Assembly (NCBI RefSeq): GCF_002028455.1
Contig: NZ_MWUM01000003.1
Coordinates: 1-64,000 of the forward strand
Length of the DNA: 64,000 nt
Direction of reading: 5' to 3'
Source of the DNA: Zoogloea sp. LCSB751
GTDB taxonomy: Bacteria > Pseudomonadota > Gammaproteobacteria > Burkholderiales > Rhodocyclaceae
Numbering within the stretch: the first letter of the stretch is position 1; the number at the start of each line of letters is the position of its first letter. The notes below the pieces were generated by a model. The model saw only the letters and a program-made list of their open reading frames with translations, searched no databases and had not been told where the DNA came from. This document shows, in pieces, positions 25,938 through 34,638 of the stretch. The position numbers and the translations under genes were made by a program.

Positions 25938-27859
25938 TGCGTATAGCTCTTGAGCTCGGCCGCGACGTCCCCGGGCTCACGCTGGTCCAGATAGATCCGG
26001 CTCCAGATCTCGAGGTTCATCAGGGACAGCAGACCGTCCGTGCCATCGGCCCGGTTGGCTTCATGGTCGGCCATCAGTGCCGCGATCGCGTCGTGGCGGA
26101 ACAGCCCGCGCCGCGCGACGGATTCCTTGGACAACAACTGTCGCAACACGGGCGCCAGGTCGCGCTTCAGCCACGCGCCCATAGGGGTACCGAAACCCCG
26201 CTTCTTGCGATCCAGGATATCCCCTGGCAGCAGGCTGGAGAGGCTCTCCTTCATCAGATGCTTGAGGCGCCCGCCCTTCACCTTGAGCGAGCCGGGAATC
26301 GACGCCGCCAGTTCGACCAGTTCATGGTCCAGCAAGGGCACACGGCACTCCAGTGAGACGGCCATGCTCATCTTGTCGGTCAGCAGCAGAAGGTCGTCGG
26401 GCAACTGCGTTTCCGCATCGACCGCAAACATGCGGTTGAGATCATCATTGCGCCCCGCACCGGCAAAGGCACCGGCCAGCGGATCCGGCGCACCGGCCAG
26501 GGGATCCAGCAACATCCCATTCACCACATCGCGGGCCAGCACCTGCAGATAGCTCCGGTAGCGGTCGTCGGCGTCCATGTCCGCCGAAGCGATGAAACCC
26601 TTCGCCAGGCGCAAGGTATTGAGCAGGCCCGAATGCCGGTCGCTGGGCAGACGGTTGGCGACGCTCCGCGCCACCGACCGCACAAAGCCCGGCAGACGGT
26701 GGAAACGCTCGGCGTAATGCCCGCCCAGATAGCGCCGGTAGCCACCGAAAAGCTCGTCCCCCCCCACGCCCGAGAGGATCACCTTGACGTCACGACGTGC
26801 AAACTCCGACACCAGATAGGTGGTGATGAAGGCAGTATCCGCCACCGGCTCGTCCATGTGCCACAGCAGCCTGGGCAACAGGGACACCACGTCCGGCTTG
26901 ACGACGATCTCGTGATGCTCAGTGCCGAACAGTTGGGACACCTGCCGCGCGTAGGGCAGCTCGTTGTACAGGTTCTCGGCCACGCCCCCTTCAAAACCGA
27001 TGGCATACGTCCGGATCGGCTGCTCCGAATGGCGGGCCATGAAACCCACCACGGCGCTAGAGTCCACGCCCCCTGACAGGAAGGCCCCAATGGGCACGTC
27101 GCTAACCATCTGCATACGCACCGACTCTTCAAGCCGCGCTTTGATCCGCTCGATCCATTCGGCCTCCGAGACGCTACGCTCGATCGCAGTCGGCAGACGC
27201 CAGTAGCGCCACTCCTTGACCTGATTGTTTTCGATCGCCAGCAAGGTCGCCGGTGGCAGCTTGCGGACCCCCTTGAACATGGAGCCCGGCGCAGCTGCAT
27301 AGCCGAGGTGCAGATAACTGGCCAGCTGAGCCCGATCCAGCTCGACGCTCACACCGGGCAGCGCCAGCAGCGCCTTGGCCTCGGTAGCAAATGCCAGCCG
27401 TTGCCCATCCTGCAGCACATAAAGAGGCTTGACGCCGATACGGTCACGACCAATCAGGAGGCGCTTGCGGCGACCGTCCCACAGCGCAAAGTCGAACATG
27501 CCATTGAGGCGGTGAACGAACTCGTCCCCGAAGGCGTCGTACGCATGCAGTACGACTTCACTGTCCGAGCCGGTCTTGAAGCGAAAACCCAGCTCCTGCA
27601 ACTCATCCCGCAGCTCGCGGAAATTGTAGATCTCCCCATTGCAGACCAACCACAGGCTGTCATCAGCGTTGGAAATGGGCTGGTGCCCACCCGCCAGATC
27701 AATGATGGAGAGGCGCCGCATCGCGATACCGCAAGGGCCGTCGATGTGCTGCCCTTCATCGTCCGGCCCGCGATGGACCGTCCGGTCGCCCATGGCGGAA
27801 AGCATCGCGGGCTCAACCCGCTGCCCGTCAAATCGGTAAAGTCCGTGAATGCCGCACAC
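25934..27859 (-). CDS. Asparagine-synthase-like amidotransferase, exosortase A-associated (first copy)
   Basis: This 641-residue protein joins a class II glutaminase domain (nucleophile Cys2; FDGQRV and RRLSIIDLAGG blocks) to an AsnB-type ATP-pyrophosphatase domain with the PP-loop AFLSGGVDSSAVVGF near 265. Both domains look intact. XrtA loci typically carry such enzymes, named exosortase A system amidotransferases (TIGR03108-like). By analogy with WbpS/WbpG-like proteins they probably amidate uronic acid on sugar or glycan rather than free aspartate. The start is GTG at 27859, consistent with Cys becoming N-terminal. It overlaps the TIGR03087-like gene by 4 bases. Confidence 0.9.
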   Translation of the reverse strand: MCGIHGLYRFDGQRVEPAMLSAMGDRTVHRGPDDEGQHIDGPCGIAMRRLSIIDLAGGHQPISNADDSLWLVCNGEIYNFRELRDELQELGFRFKTGSDSEVVLHAYDAFGDEFVHRLNGMFDFALWDGRRKRLLIGRDRIGVKPLYVLQDGQRLAFATEAKALLALPGVSVELDRAQLASYLHLGYAAAPGSMFKGVRKLPPATLLAIENNQVKEWRYWRLPTAIERSVSEAEWIERIKARLEESVRMQMVSDVPIGAFLSGGVDSSAVVGFMARHSEQPIRTYAIGFEGGVAENLYNELPYARQVSQLFGTEHHEIVVKPDVVSLLPRLLWHMDEPVADTAFITTYLVSEFARRDVKVILSGVGGDELFGGYRRYLGGHYAERFHRLPGFVRSVARSVANRLPSDRHSGLLNTLRLAKGFIASADMDADDRYRSYLQVLARDVVNGMLLDPLAGAPDPLAGAFAGAGRNDDLNRMFAVDAETQLPDDLLLLTDKMSMAVSLECRVPLLDHELVELAASIPGSLKVKGGRLKHLMKESLSSLLPGDILDRKKRGFGTPMGAWLKRDLAPVLRQLLSKESVARRGLFRHDAIAALMADHEANRADGTDGLLSLMNLEIWSRIYLDQREPGDVAAELKSYTQ

Positions 27860-27868
27860 CTTGCAACC

Positions 27869-29080
27869 TCAGAAATTCAGGACGCGCCCCTGGCTGGCCA
27901 GGGCACGTCGATAGACTTCACGATAACGGGCCACGCTGTTTTCCCAGGTCCGCTCCACTTCGACAAATCGCCGCGCCTGCACCCGCACGTGGGGCCAGAC
28001 GTCCCGCCTTGTCAATACATCGTCGATCGCCGCCGCCAGGGCGTCGGCATCGCCGGCCCGGAACAGGAAGCCGGTCTCGCCGTGCCGGATCAGCTCCCGG
28101 TGCCCACCCACATCCGACGCCACGAACATCCGCCCCTGGGCCATGGCCTCCAGTGGTTTGAGCGGCGTGACGAGCTCGGTGAGGCGGATGGGCAGACGGG
28201 GATAGGCCAGCACATCGATGAGCTCGTAGTAACGTTGAACCTGGGAATGCGGCACACGCCCGGTGAAGACGACTCGATCCCCGAGGCCGAGGCGCTCGAC
28301 CTGTGCCTTCAGATTGGCCTCCTGCGGGCCGCCGCCCACCAACAGGACACGCAGGTCCGGGTAGGCCGGCACGAGCTTGTGGGTCGCCTCGATGAGCAGG
28401 TCGAGCCCTTCATAGCCGTAAAAGGAGCCGGCAAAGCCGAGCACGGTCTTGCCGTCCAGACCGAGGGAGGAACGCAGCACCGGATCCGGTTCGGCCCCGA
28501 ACTGGAAGGCTGCCACATCGACAGCGTTAGGAATCACGGTGATACGCTCGTCGGGCACCCCGCGGGCACGGATGTCACCCCTCAAGCCTTCGCAGATCGT
28601 CGTCACTTGGTCGGCCCGCCTCAGGGCGAAACTCTCCAGGCCCCGGGACACCCGGTAGCGCAGGCTGCCCTCAGACGTGGTGCCGTGGTCCACCGCCGCA
28701 TCCTCCCACGAGGCCCGCATCTCATAGACCACAGGAATCCTGCGTTTACGTCCCACCCACAGGGCCGGCAACGCATTGAGAACCGGCGAATGGGGATGCA
28801 GGATGTCGGGCCGAAGTTCGGCCACCAGTTCATCGAGCCGTGCAGCCGTCAGGCGCATTTGCGCAACCAGCCCTTCCTGACCGGAATTGGCAGTCCGGTG
28901 AAAAGTCCAGCCATCGGCCTGCTCGCTGCCGCCTGCACTGGTTCCCTGTTTCGGCGTCGTCAGATGAAAAGTCTCCCAGCCAAGCTTGCGCTGCTCGCGA
29001 AGAATCGAGACGGTCCGGAAGGCATAGCCGCTGTGCAGGGGGAGCGAGTGATCCAGGACGTGCAGAATACGCAGACTCAT
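27869..29080 (-). CDS. Exosortase A system glycosyltransferase (TIGR04063-like)
   Basis: The 403-residue GT4-type protein begins LRILHVLDHSLPLHSGYAFR, the hallmark of the TIGR04063 (Daro_2409-type) family of exosortase A loci. It has the GSFYGYEGLDLLIEA and DVLAYPRLPIRL-TPLKPLEAMAQG blocks. The ATG at 29080 overlaps the stop of the second amidotransferase (ATGA), so the longer frame to 29158 is rejected. It lies between two asparagine-synthase-like genes, an arrangement seen in other XrtA loci. Confidence 0.92.
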   Translation of the reverse strand: MSLRILHVLDHSLPLHSGYAFRTVSILREQRKLGWETFHLTTPKQGTSAGGSEQADGWTFHRTANSGQEGLVAQMRLTAARLDELVAELRPDILHPHSPVLNALPALWVGRKRRIPVVYEMRASWEDAAVDHGTTSEGSLRYRVSRGLESFALRRADQVTTICEGLRGDIRARGVPDERITVIPNAVDVAAFQFGAEPDPVLRSSLGLDGKTVLGFAGSFYGYEGLDLLIEATHKLVPAYPDLRVLLVGGGPQEANLKAQVERLGLGDRVVFTGRVPHSQVQRYYELIDVLAYPRLPIRLTELVTPLKPLEAMAQGRMFVASDVGGHRELIRHGETGFLFRAGDADALAAAIDDVLTRRDVWPHVRVQARRFVEVERTWENSVARYREVYRRALASQGRVLNF

Positions 29081-31002
29081 GCGGCCCCCAAGATCGGAGC
29101 CGGCTCGGCTCCCAGCTGGCTGTTGCGCAGGAACGCCTCGAACATCAGCAGCGTCCACAAGGGCGCACTGTAGTCACGCGCGCCGCTCTGATGCGCATCC
29201 ACCAGATGCTGAAGGTACTTGCGGTTGAACAGACCAGTCGCAGCCAGGGTGTCGCCCAGCATGGCATTGCGGACCCGCTCCTTGAGCGGGCCACGGAACC
29301 AGCGCGCCAGCGGAACTGCGAAGCCCATCTTGGGCCGATACAGCACGTCGTGGGGCAACATCGGCTCCATAGCCTTCTTGAACAGATACTTGCCCTCCTG
29401 CCCCTTGATCTTCAAATGGGTCGGCAGGCTGGCAAGCCACTCCACCAGCGGGTGATCCATCAACGGCTCCCGCACTTCCAGCGAATGAGCCATGCTGGCC
29501 CGATCGACCTTGGTGTTGATGTCCCCGACAAGGTAAGTCTTGATGTCCAGGTACTGCACCAGGGCCAGTGCATCGTCGGTACCGGCATTGGCGGCATGGC
29601 GCCGGAACACGTCGACCGCGTTATAGCCGGCGAGCTGGTTGCGGAAAGTCTGGGAGAAGAGCTGACGGCGCATGTCGTCGCGCAGAATGGAAACCGAGTG
29701 GAAATACGCCTGCACGGAATCCCGCGCCAGCGACTGGAAGGTGGTCTTCGCACGGAACATCCGCGGTGCCCAGTCGGCCTTGGGATAAAGCCGGCCGAGC
29801 AGGCCGAAAACCGGCTTGCGCACCGAGTACGGAAGGCCGCTGCGCATCTTCTCTTCCATCATGTGGAAGCGGTAGCGCCGGTAGCCCCCCATGTTTTCGT
29901 CACCACCATCGCCGGACAGGGCCACCGTCACATGCTTGCGCGCCAGCTGGCAGACCCGGTAGGTCGGGATGGCCGAACTGTCGGCATAAGGCTCGTCGTA
30001 CAACGCGGCCAGCGTATCGATCAGATCGAAATCGTCCGACTGGACTGTTTCCAGGCGATGGTTGGTGCGGTAGCGGTCAGCCACCATCTGCGCGAAGGCG
30101 GACTCGTTGAAAGCCGGATCATCGAAGCCGATGGAGCAGGTATTCACCGGCTCACTGGAAATCCCTGCCATCGTGGCGACGACGGCACTGGAGTCCACGC
30201 CACCCGACAGGAAGGCCCCCAGCGGCACCTCGGAAATCATGCGCAAACGCACGGACTCCCGCAAACGCTCGGTCAGCTCCGCTGTCGCATCCTGGAGACT
30301 CAGGCGGTTATCGAGCGTGAAACGCACATCCCAGTATGGTTTGGGCTCAGGAACCGGCTGACCATGACGAATCGTCAGGGAGAACCCCGGATCAAGCTTG
30401 CGAGCCCCCTTGAAGATCGTGCGCGGTTCCGCCACATACCCTAGGGCGAAATACTCCTCGACGGCCAGCGGATCCATGGTTTTGTCGAGCCCCGGGTGCT
30501 GCATCAGGACCTTCAGTTCAGAGCCGAACGACAGGGTCCCGTCAGGCAGCACCGCGTAGTACATCGGCTTAACCCCCATCCGGTCACGGGCCATGAAGAA
30601 GGTCTGCCGGTTACGATCCCAGAGGGCAAAGGCGAACATGCCGCGGAACCGCTTGACGCATTCCTCACCCCAGGACTCCCAGGCATGGACGATGACCTCC
30701 GTATCGCTCCTGGTGTGGAAATGGTGCCCCAGCGCGGTCAGCTCAGGAATCAGCTCCTGGAAATTGTAGATTTCGCCGTTGAAGACTACGACGACCGAAC
30801 CATCCTCATTGAACAGGGGCTGCTGACCGGTCGAGATGTCGATGATCGACAAGCGTCGATGGGCGAACGCGATACCCGGCTCGAAGTGATAGCCCCCCTC
30901 GTCCGGCCCACGGTGCTGCTGAATGTCGTTCATGCGCTGGATGAGCTCCCGCGCAAACGTCTGCTTGCCCCTCGTATCAAAGAGCCCGGCTATACCGCAC
31001 AT
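29077..31002 (-). CDS. Asparagine-synthase-like amidotransferase, exosortase A-associated (second copy)
   Basis: It is the first gene behind the sigma-54 promoter. The 641-residue enzyme has Cys2 of MCGIAGLFDTRG, RRLSIIDISTGQQPLFNEDG, FNGEIYNFQEL and the PP-loop GAFLSGGVDSSAVVATMAG. Length and architecture equal those of the 25934-27859 enzyme, but the two differ clearly in sequence, so they probably do different amidations. It matches the TIGR03108 group from memory. A 5' leader of about 130 nt is predicted from the promoter. Confidence 0.92.
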   Translation of the reverse strand: MCGIAGLFDTRGKQTFARELIQRMNDIQQHRGPDEGGYHFEPGIAFAHRRLSIIDISTGQQPLFNEDGSVVVVFNGEIYNFQELIPELTALGHHFHTRSDTEVIVHAWESWGEECVKRFRGMFAFALWDRNRQTFFMARDRMGVKPMYYAVLPDGTLSFGSELKVLMQHPGLDKTMDPLAVEEYFALGYVAEPRTIFKGARKLDPGFSLTIRHGQPVPEPKPYWDVRFTLDNRLSLQDATAELTERLRESVRLRMISEVPLGAFLSGGVDSSAVVATMAGISSEPVNTCSIGFDDPAFNESAFAQMVADRYRTNHRLETVQSDDFDLIDTLAALYDEPYADSSAIPTYRVCQLARKHVTVALSGDGGDENMGGYRRYRFHMMEEKMRSGLPYSVRKPVFGLLGRLYPKADWAPRMFRAKTTFQSLARDSVQAYFHSVSILRDDMRRQLFSQTFRNQLAGYNAVDVFRRHAANAGTDDALALVQYLDIKTYLVGDINTKVDRASMAHSLEVREPLMDHPLVEWLASLPTHLKIKGQEGKYLFKKAMEPMLPHDVLYRPKMGFAVPLARWFRGPLKERVRNAMLGDTLAATGLFNRKYLQHLVDAHQSGARDYSAPLWTLLMFEAFLRNSQLGAEPAPILGAA

Positions 31003-31143
31003 AGTTCTCTACCTGTTATCCATCGCTCTGCCACACGACTGCAGCCCAATGCGTATTGAATGATTCCGGCGGGGCGGCATTCTACCCTTAGTCAGCCGGA
31101 TCCTTGGTGGAATGCAGCGCGCATTTTCTGTCCAGGATAACGG

Positions 31144-31159
31144 TGCAATGCCCGTGCCT
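31144..31159 (-). promoter_or_regulatory. Sigma-54 (RpoN) promoter for the downstream exopolysaccharide operon
   Basis: On the minus strand the sequence GGCACG-GGCA-TTGCA occupies 31158-31144. This equals the sigma-54 consensus (T)GGCACG-N4-TTGC(A/T) with exact GG-to-GC spacing of 10; only the first T is A. It overlaps the last codon of xrtA and would start transcription near 31133, toward the 31002 ATG. Sigma-54 control of exosortase A loci through the PrsK/PrsR pair is known in related bacteria, notably Zoogloea. Confidence 0.75.
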
Positions 31160-32679
31160 CATCCCTGCGTGTTGAGCCTGCTCAGCATCTCAAGCACATT
31201 CTTGCCATTTTCGCGCTGAAACGCTTTCAACTGCTCCTCTGCTCTCTGCTCATCGAGACCACTCGCCCAGACGGCCACGTAAGCGGACGTATCAGGACGT
31301 CCCTGCAACTTCGTCAGCGCGAGCAGAGCCTTTGCCACATAGTCATTGGTCACCAGCCGCCCGTCGATCCAGTATCCCGACAAGGCAACGACCTGTCTGT
31401 TCCGACCTGCCAGCACCGAATGCAACCAGGAGCCGTGCCCCGAATCCGGCCCTCCTCCTTCAGCCAGCCTGCTCCAGTTGTTGTCGGACGGCTGCAGCAA
31501 CTGGTTGGAGCTATGCACCAACTCCCTGCCACTGCCTTGCTGTGCGTAGACGGCGACATACACCGAGACCTCGTGTCGTCCATCCGTAAAATGACGCAAA
31601 GCCTCCTGTTGGAAGCCGATGAAAGAAGGCTTGAAGTCATCCGACGCACTTGTCGTCTCCGACCACTCGCTGCTCAAGTTCAGAACGGGCACGGCGGATG
31701 CCACCTGTGCTTGCGCGGCGCCAGTGCGCTCCAGCGCCCCCAGGAGAAGCGGCCAAACAGCCACGGCGATGGCAATTGGGGCTGCACGCAGCACCAGCGC
31801 AAAAAATTCCGGCTTCTTCTCTACACTGACGGTCTGGACCTCGCGCAATGCGTCGATGGGAGTCAGGTCCTCGCGCCAGCGGCCACCGATCCAGAACATC
31901 AACATGATCACAATGCCGAAGAACAACCAGCCGTAGAGAATATGATCAACTCCCGTTGCGAGGTTGTTGTCACTCAGGTAGCCAAGCATCACGATCATGT
32001 ACGCACGCAACCAGTTGGCCACAATCGGCACAACAAGCGCGCAGGCCACAAAAAGCAGGCGCCTCTTCAAACTCCGATAGCTGAGATACGCGTATAGCGT
32101 CCCCACCATGAGGGAGGCAATCAGGTAGCGCACACCGCTACAGGCCTCAACCACGGACCACCTTCCGTTTGGCACGACGAAATGCAACCCCTCCTGATAT
32201 ACGGGGACACCGGACGTCCGCACGGCCGCGACCGTGAACATGGCGGTGTACTTCATCATGATCGGCAGCAGGAACTCGCCGATGGGCACCCCAAAAAACA
32301 GGAACAGAATAGGGAAAGCCAGCACCCGCGACAGATGCAGGCCAAGAACCCCAACCAGGCTGAAAATGAGCAGTAGCGCCAATGCCGCGTGAGTCACGGA
32401 AGCGACACTGGCCAGTTCGCCAAGCAACCACGCCATTCCTGCGAGAAGGATCGGGACAGACATGATCCAGCAGGGGCGCAAAACCTCCCCGACCAGTCGA
32501 TCGCGACTACGCCACACCAGCCACGCAGATATAGGCAGGACGAGCAGCCCATGCGCAAACGTCTCGGAGCGCCACCAGATCTCGAGAATCTCCGCCGCCG
32601 TGCCGTGATACCACGCAACAACCCAGGCGAACACGACCCCCAGGGCGATCAGAATATGCCGAACCGAAGTCTTCACCAA
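31159..32679 (-). CDS. xrtA: Exosortase A fused to EpsI
   Basis: XrtA is the inner-membrane transpeptidase that cleaves PEP-CTERM sorting signals and transfers proteins to an unknown surface acceptor. The first about 270 residues form eight helices with the catalytic trio visible: Cys180 (VVEACSGVRYL), Arg225 (ANWLRAYMIV) and His246 (GVDHILYGWLF). Residues about 310-500 form an EpsI-type periplasmic domain, a fusion common in betaproteobacterial XrtA (TIGR03109/TIGR02914-like). It closes the XrtA core operon, 51 bases after the FemAB-like gene. Confidence 0.95.
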   Translation of the reverse strand: MVKTSVRHILIALGVVFAWVVAWYHGTAAEILEIWWRSETFAHGLLVLPISAWLVWRSRDRLVGEVLRPCWIMSVPILLAGMAWLLGELASVASVTHAALALLLIFSLVGVLGLHLSRVLAFPILFLFFGVPIGEFLLPIMMKYTAMFTVAAVRTSGVPVYQEGLHFVVPNGRWSVVEACSGVRYLIASLMVGTLYAYLSYRSLKRRLLFVACALVVPIVANWLRAYMIVMLGYLSDNNLATGVDHILYGWLFFGIVIMLMFWIGGRWREDLTPIDALREVQTVSVEKKPEFFALVLRAAPIAIAVAVWPLLLGALERTGAAQAQVASAVPVLNLSSEWSETTSASDDFKPSFIGFQQEALRHFTDGRHEVSVYVAVYAQQGSGRELVHSSNQLLQPSDNNWSRLAEGGGPDSGHGSWLHSVLAGRNRQVVALSGYWIDGRLVTNDYVAKALLALTKLQGRPDTSAYVAVWASGLDEQRAEEQLKAFQRENGKNVLEMLSRLNTQG

Positions 32680-32730
32680 GCCTCTCCTGACTGTAAGCGC
32701 CGGGCCGGAAATTTCATTGACATCCCGTGC

Positions 32731-33765
32731 CTAGCCCAGATTACGCACCAACACAGGCCCAAGCCGGTTGGCAACACCAATGGGAAGACGCTTCCACAGG
32801 GCGATAAAGGCGCGATACTTGGGGTTCATCGGATTGTTCTGCGGGACCGAATCCCGCTTGAAAAGACGATACTCATAGGACAGCGGCACGGGCTCGAAAC
32901 CCCAGTTCTTTTTGAAGTTGTAGGGCCCCGTGCCGACCTTGCTGCGCCCGTAGTCAAAAATACGGCAGCCGCGTGCGACGGCATGGCGCATCAGTTCCCA
33001 GTACTTGAAATCGTTGGCGGCCAGATCACGGGCCGCGACATCGTCCCCCGCGTAATAAGGAAGAATCTCGTCGCGGAAGTAAAAGGTGAGTACGGACGAC
33101 AGGAGTTTTCCGTCATCTGTGGTGACCGTCATGATGTCGCAATCCTTGCCAAAAACCTGCAACAGGGCTTCAAAGAACTTCTTTGGCAACGCCGGCGTAC
33201 CGTGCCTCAACACGTTGTCGGAATACAGGGCGAAAAAACGATCCGCGGAACTGTCGATGGCGCTGCGCAACCCGTTCTTGATGCCCTTGCGCACCATGGC
33301 CCGCTGCTTGCGCGGAATGGCCTGCATGTTGGCCTCGTCGTCAGCCTGAATTTCCTTGCGAAAAGTCACGTACAAATCCTGCCGCGGCCACTCCGGATGG
33401 CGCTCACTGAGGTTCCGGTACTCCAGATGTTGTACGCCAGCTTTCTGCGCCAAGACCTCGGCGGCCGCCTCCAGCGCCCCCACGGCATCCGCGTCGCTCC
33501 CAGCGACACCGCCATAGACGGCGAAAGGCAACGACGTGATCGCATGGCCAAAAAGAGCACTCTTGACTTCCACCAGCGGAAGAACCGCAACGATGTTTCC
33601 ACTGCGTTCAGCCAGCAGATAGTGGGTTCGATGCCGGAAGATCCTCTGCATGAGGTCCCGCCACTCGATCCGATGGAAAAACGTCGCATCGGGGCAGGCA
33701 AAAACAAATTCGTTCCAGCGCGCGGCATCACTATCCACGAAGGGACGCACAATCACATCAGACAT
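32731..33765 (-). CDS. FemAB-like protein of the XrtA/PEP-CTERM locus (TIGR03019-like)
   Basis: The 344-residue protein has the double-GNAT FemAB fold: DATFFHRIEW, IPRKQRAMVRKGIKNGL, and the near-terminal YGRSKVGTGPYNFKKNWGFEPVPLSYEY that defines the XrtA-linked FemAB family. FemAB enzymes use aminoacyl-tRNA to add amino acids to peptidoglycan; here addition to a glycan or lipid carrier is assumed but not shown. It lies between the deacetylase and xrtA. Confidence 0.92.
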   Translation of the reverse strand: MSDVIVRPFVDSDAARWNEFVFACPDATFFHRIEWRDLMQRIFRHRTHYLLAERSGNIVAVLPLVEVKSALFGHAITSLPFAVYGGVAGSDADAVGALEAAAEVLAQKAGVQHLEYRNLSERHPEWPRQDLYVTFRKEIQADDEANMQAIPRKQRAMVRKGIKNGLRSAIDSSADRFFALYSDNVLRHGTPALPKKFFEALLQVFGKDCDIMTVTTDDGKLLSSVLTFYFRDEILPYYAGDDVAARDLAANDFKYWELMRHAVARGCRIFDYGRSKVGTGPYNFKKNWGFEPVPLSYEYRLFKRDSVPQNNPMNPKYRAFIALWKRLPIGVANRLGPVLVRNLG

Positions 33766-33774
33766 GGAGGAACC

Positions 33775-34638
33775 TTAAACTGTCGGCCCGGCCAGCGGGA
33801 GGAACACCTCGTCCACCCGACCCCAGGCAAAATCCCGCAGGAGACGCTGCAGACGCGCTTCGGTACGCGCGAGGTTGACGTAATGACGAAAGCGGGTTTT
33901 GGCACTCGCCTGCTGCACAACTGGCTGCCCGGGATCGATCTCCCAGGGATGGAAGTAAAAAATCGCCGGCTTGCCGTCGTCCTCGTTAACTTTCCGGATC
34001 CCCCAGGCTGACACGGAATAAGGTAGAAGCCGGAAATAACCTCCGCCTCCAACCGGCCAATTGCGTCCCCAACGACGCACCGTGCTGATCGGAATTTCAA
34101 CGAGCCCTCCGCCCACCACATAAGGGAAGCGGGGTGCATCCGGCACACCGTAGTGGTCGTGCTTTACGGGATAGACGCTTGAGCTATAGCCATATCCCGC
34201 CTCAGCGATGCAGTCGTGAGCCCACGGATTGGACAGCCCAACAGAAAAGCTGGGAGCCCGATAGCCATTCACCTGGCAACTCGCAATGTCCTCAAGTACC
34301 ACCTTGGCCAACTTGATATCGGCCAGGAATGCCTCCGGAGTCTGTTCGCTGGCCCGCTCGTGGCCATAGCCATGACTCGCCAGTTCATGACCTTCAGCCG
34401 CAATCAAACGAATCAGGCCGGGATAGCGCTCGGCAATCCAGCCCAGAGTAAAGAACGTGGCCTTGGCTTCCTGCTCGTGGAGCATTTCAAGGATCCGGTG
34501 AACGTTCCGCTCCACGCGGCACGGCGTGTTATTCCAGACATCCTTGGGAAAATGCGGAGCCAGCGCCGAAACCTGGAAGTAGTCCTCCACATCGATCGTC
34601 AATGCGTTTCGCACACTCGGCGCGCCACGATGATTCAT
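33775..34638 (-). CDS. XrtA-associated polysaccharide deacetylase (TIGR03006-like)
   Basis: The 287-residue protein opens with RNALTIDVEDYFQVSAL, where the Asp pair fits the NodB metal site, and contains ELASHGYGHE (second motif) and the FYFHPWEIDPGQP block of DUF3473. This is the exosortase A system deacetylase family. It has no signal peptide and probably acts on lipid-linked or nascent glycan. It overlaps the ATPase gene by 4 bases. Confidence 0.92.
   Translation of the reverse strand: MNHRGAPSVRNALTIDVEDYFQVSALAPHFPKDVWNNTPCRVERNVHRILEMLHEQEAKATFFTLGWIAERYPGLIRLIAAEGHELASHGYGHERASEQTPEAFLADIKLAKVVLEDIASCQVNGYRAPSFSVGLSNPWAHDCIAEAGYGYSSSVYPVKHDHYGVPDAPRFPYVVGGGLVEIPISTVRRWGRNWPVGGGGYFRLLPYSVSAWGIRKVNEDDGKPAIFYFHPWEIDPGQPVVQQASAKTRFRHYVNLARTEARLQRLLRDFAWGRVDEVFLPLAGPTV

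Noticed and set aside
27308..29173. 621-residue plus-strand open frame
   Set aside because: Shadow of the amidotransferase and glycosyltransferase genes; low-complexity His/Gln/Gly composition typical of antisense in GC-rich DNA.
28840..30444. 534-residue plus-strand open frame
   Set aside because: Antisense to the second amidotransferase; no ribosome site or family pattern.
32680..32730. Second GGCACGGG match before xrtA considered as a sigma-54 site
   Set aside because: The -12 GC element is absent at the required spacing.
32389..34011. 540-residue plus-strand open frame
   Set aside because: Antisense of xrtA, FemAB-like and deacetylase genes, all of which have intact motifs.
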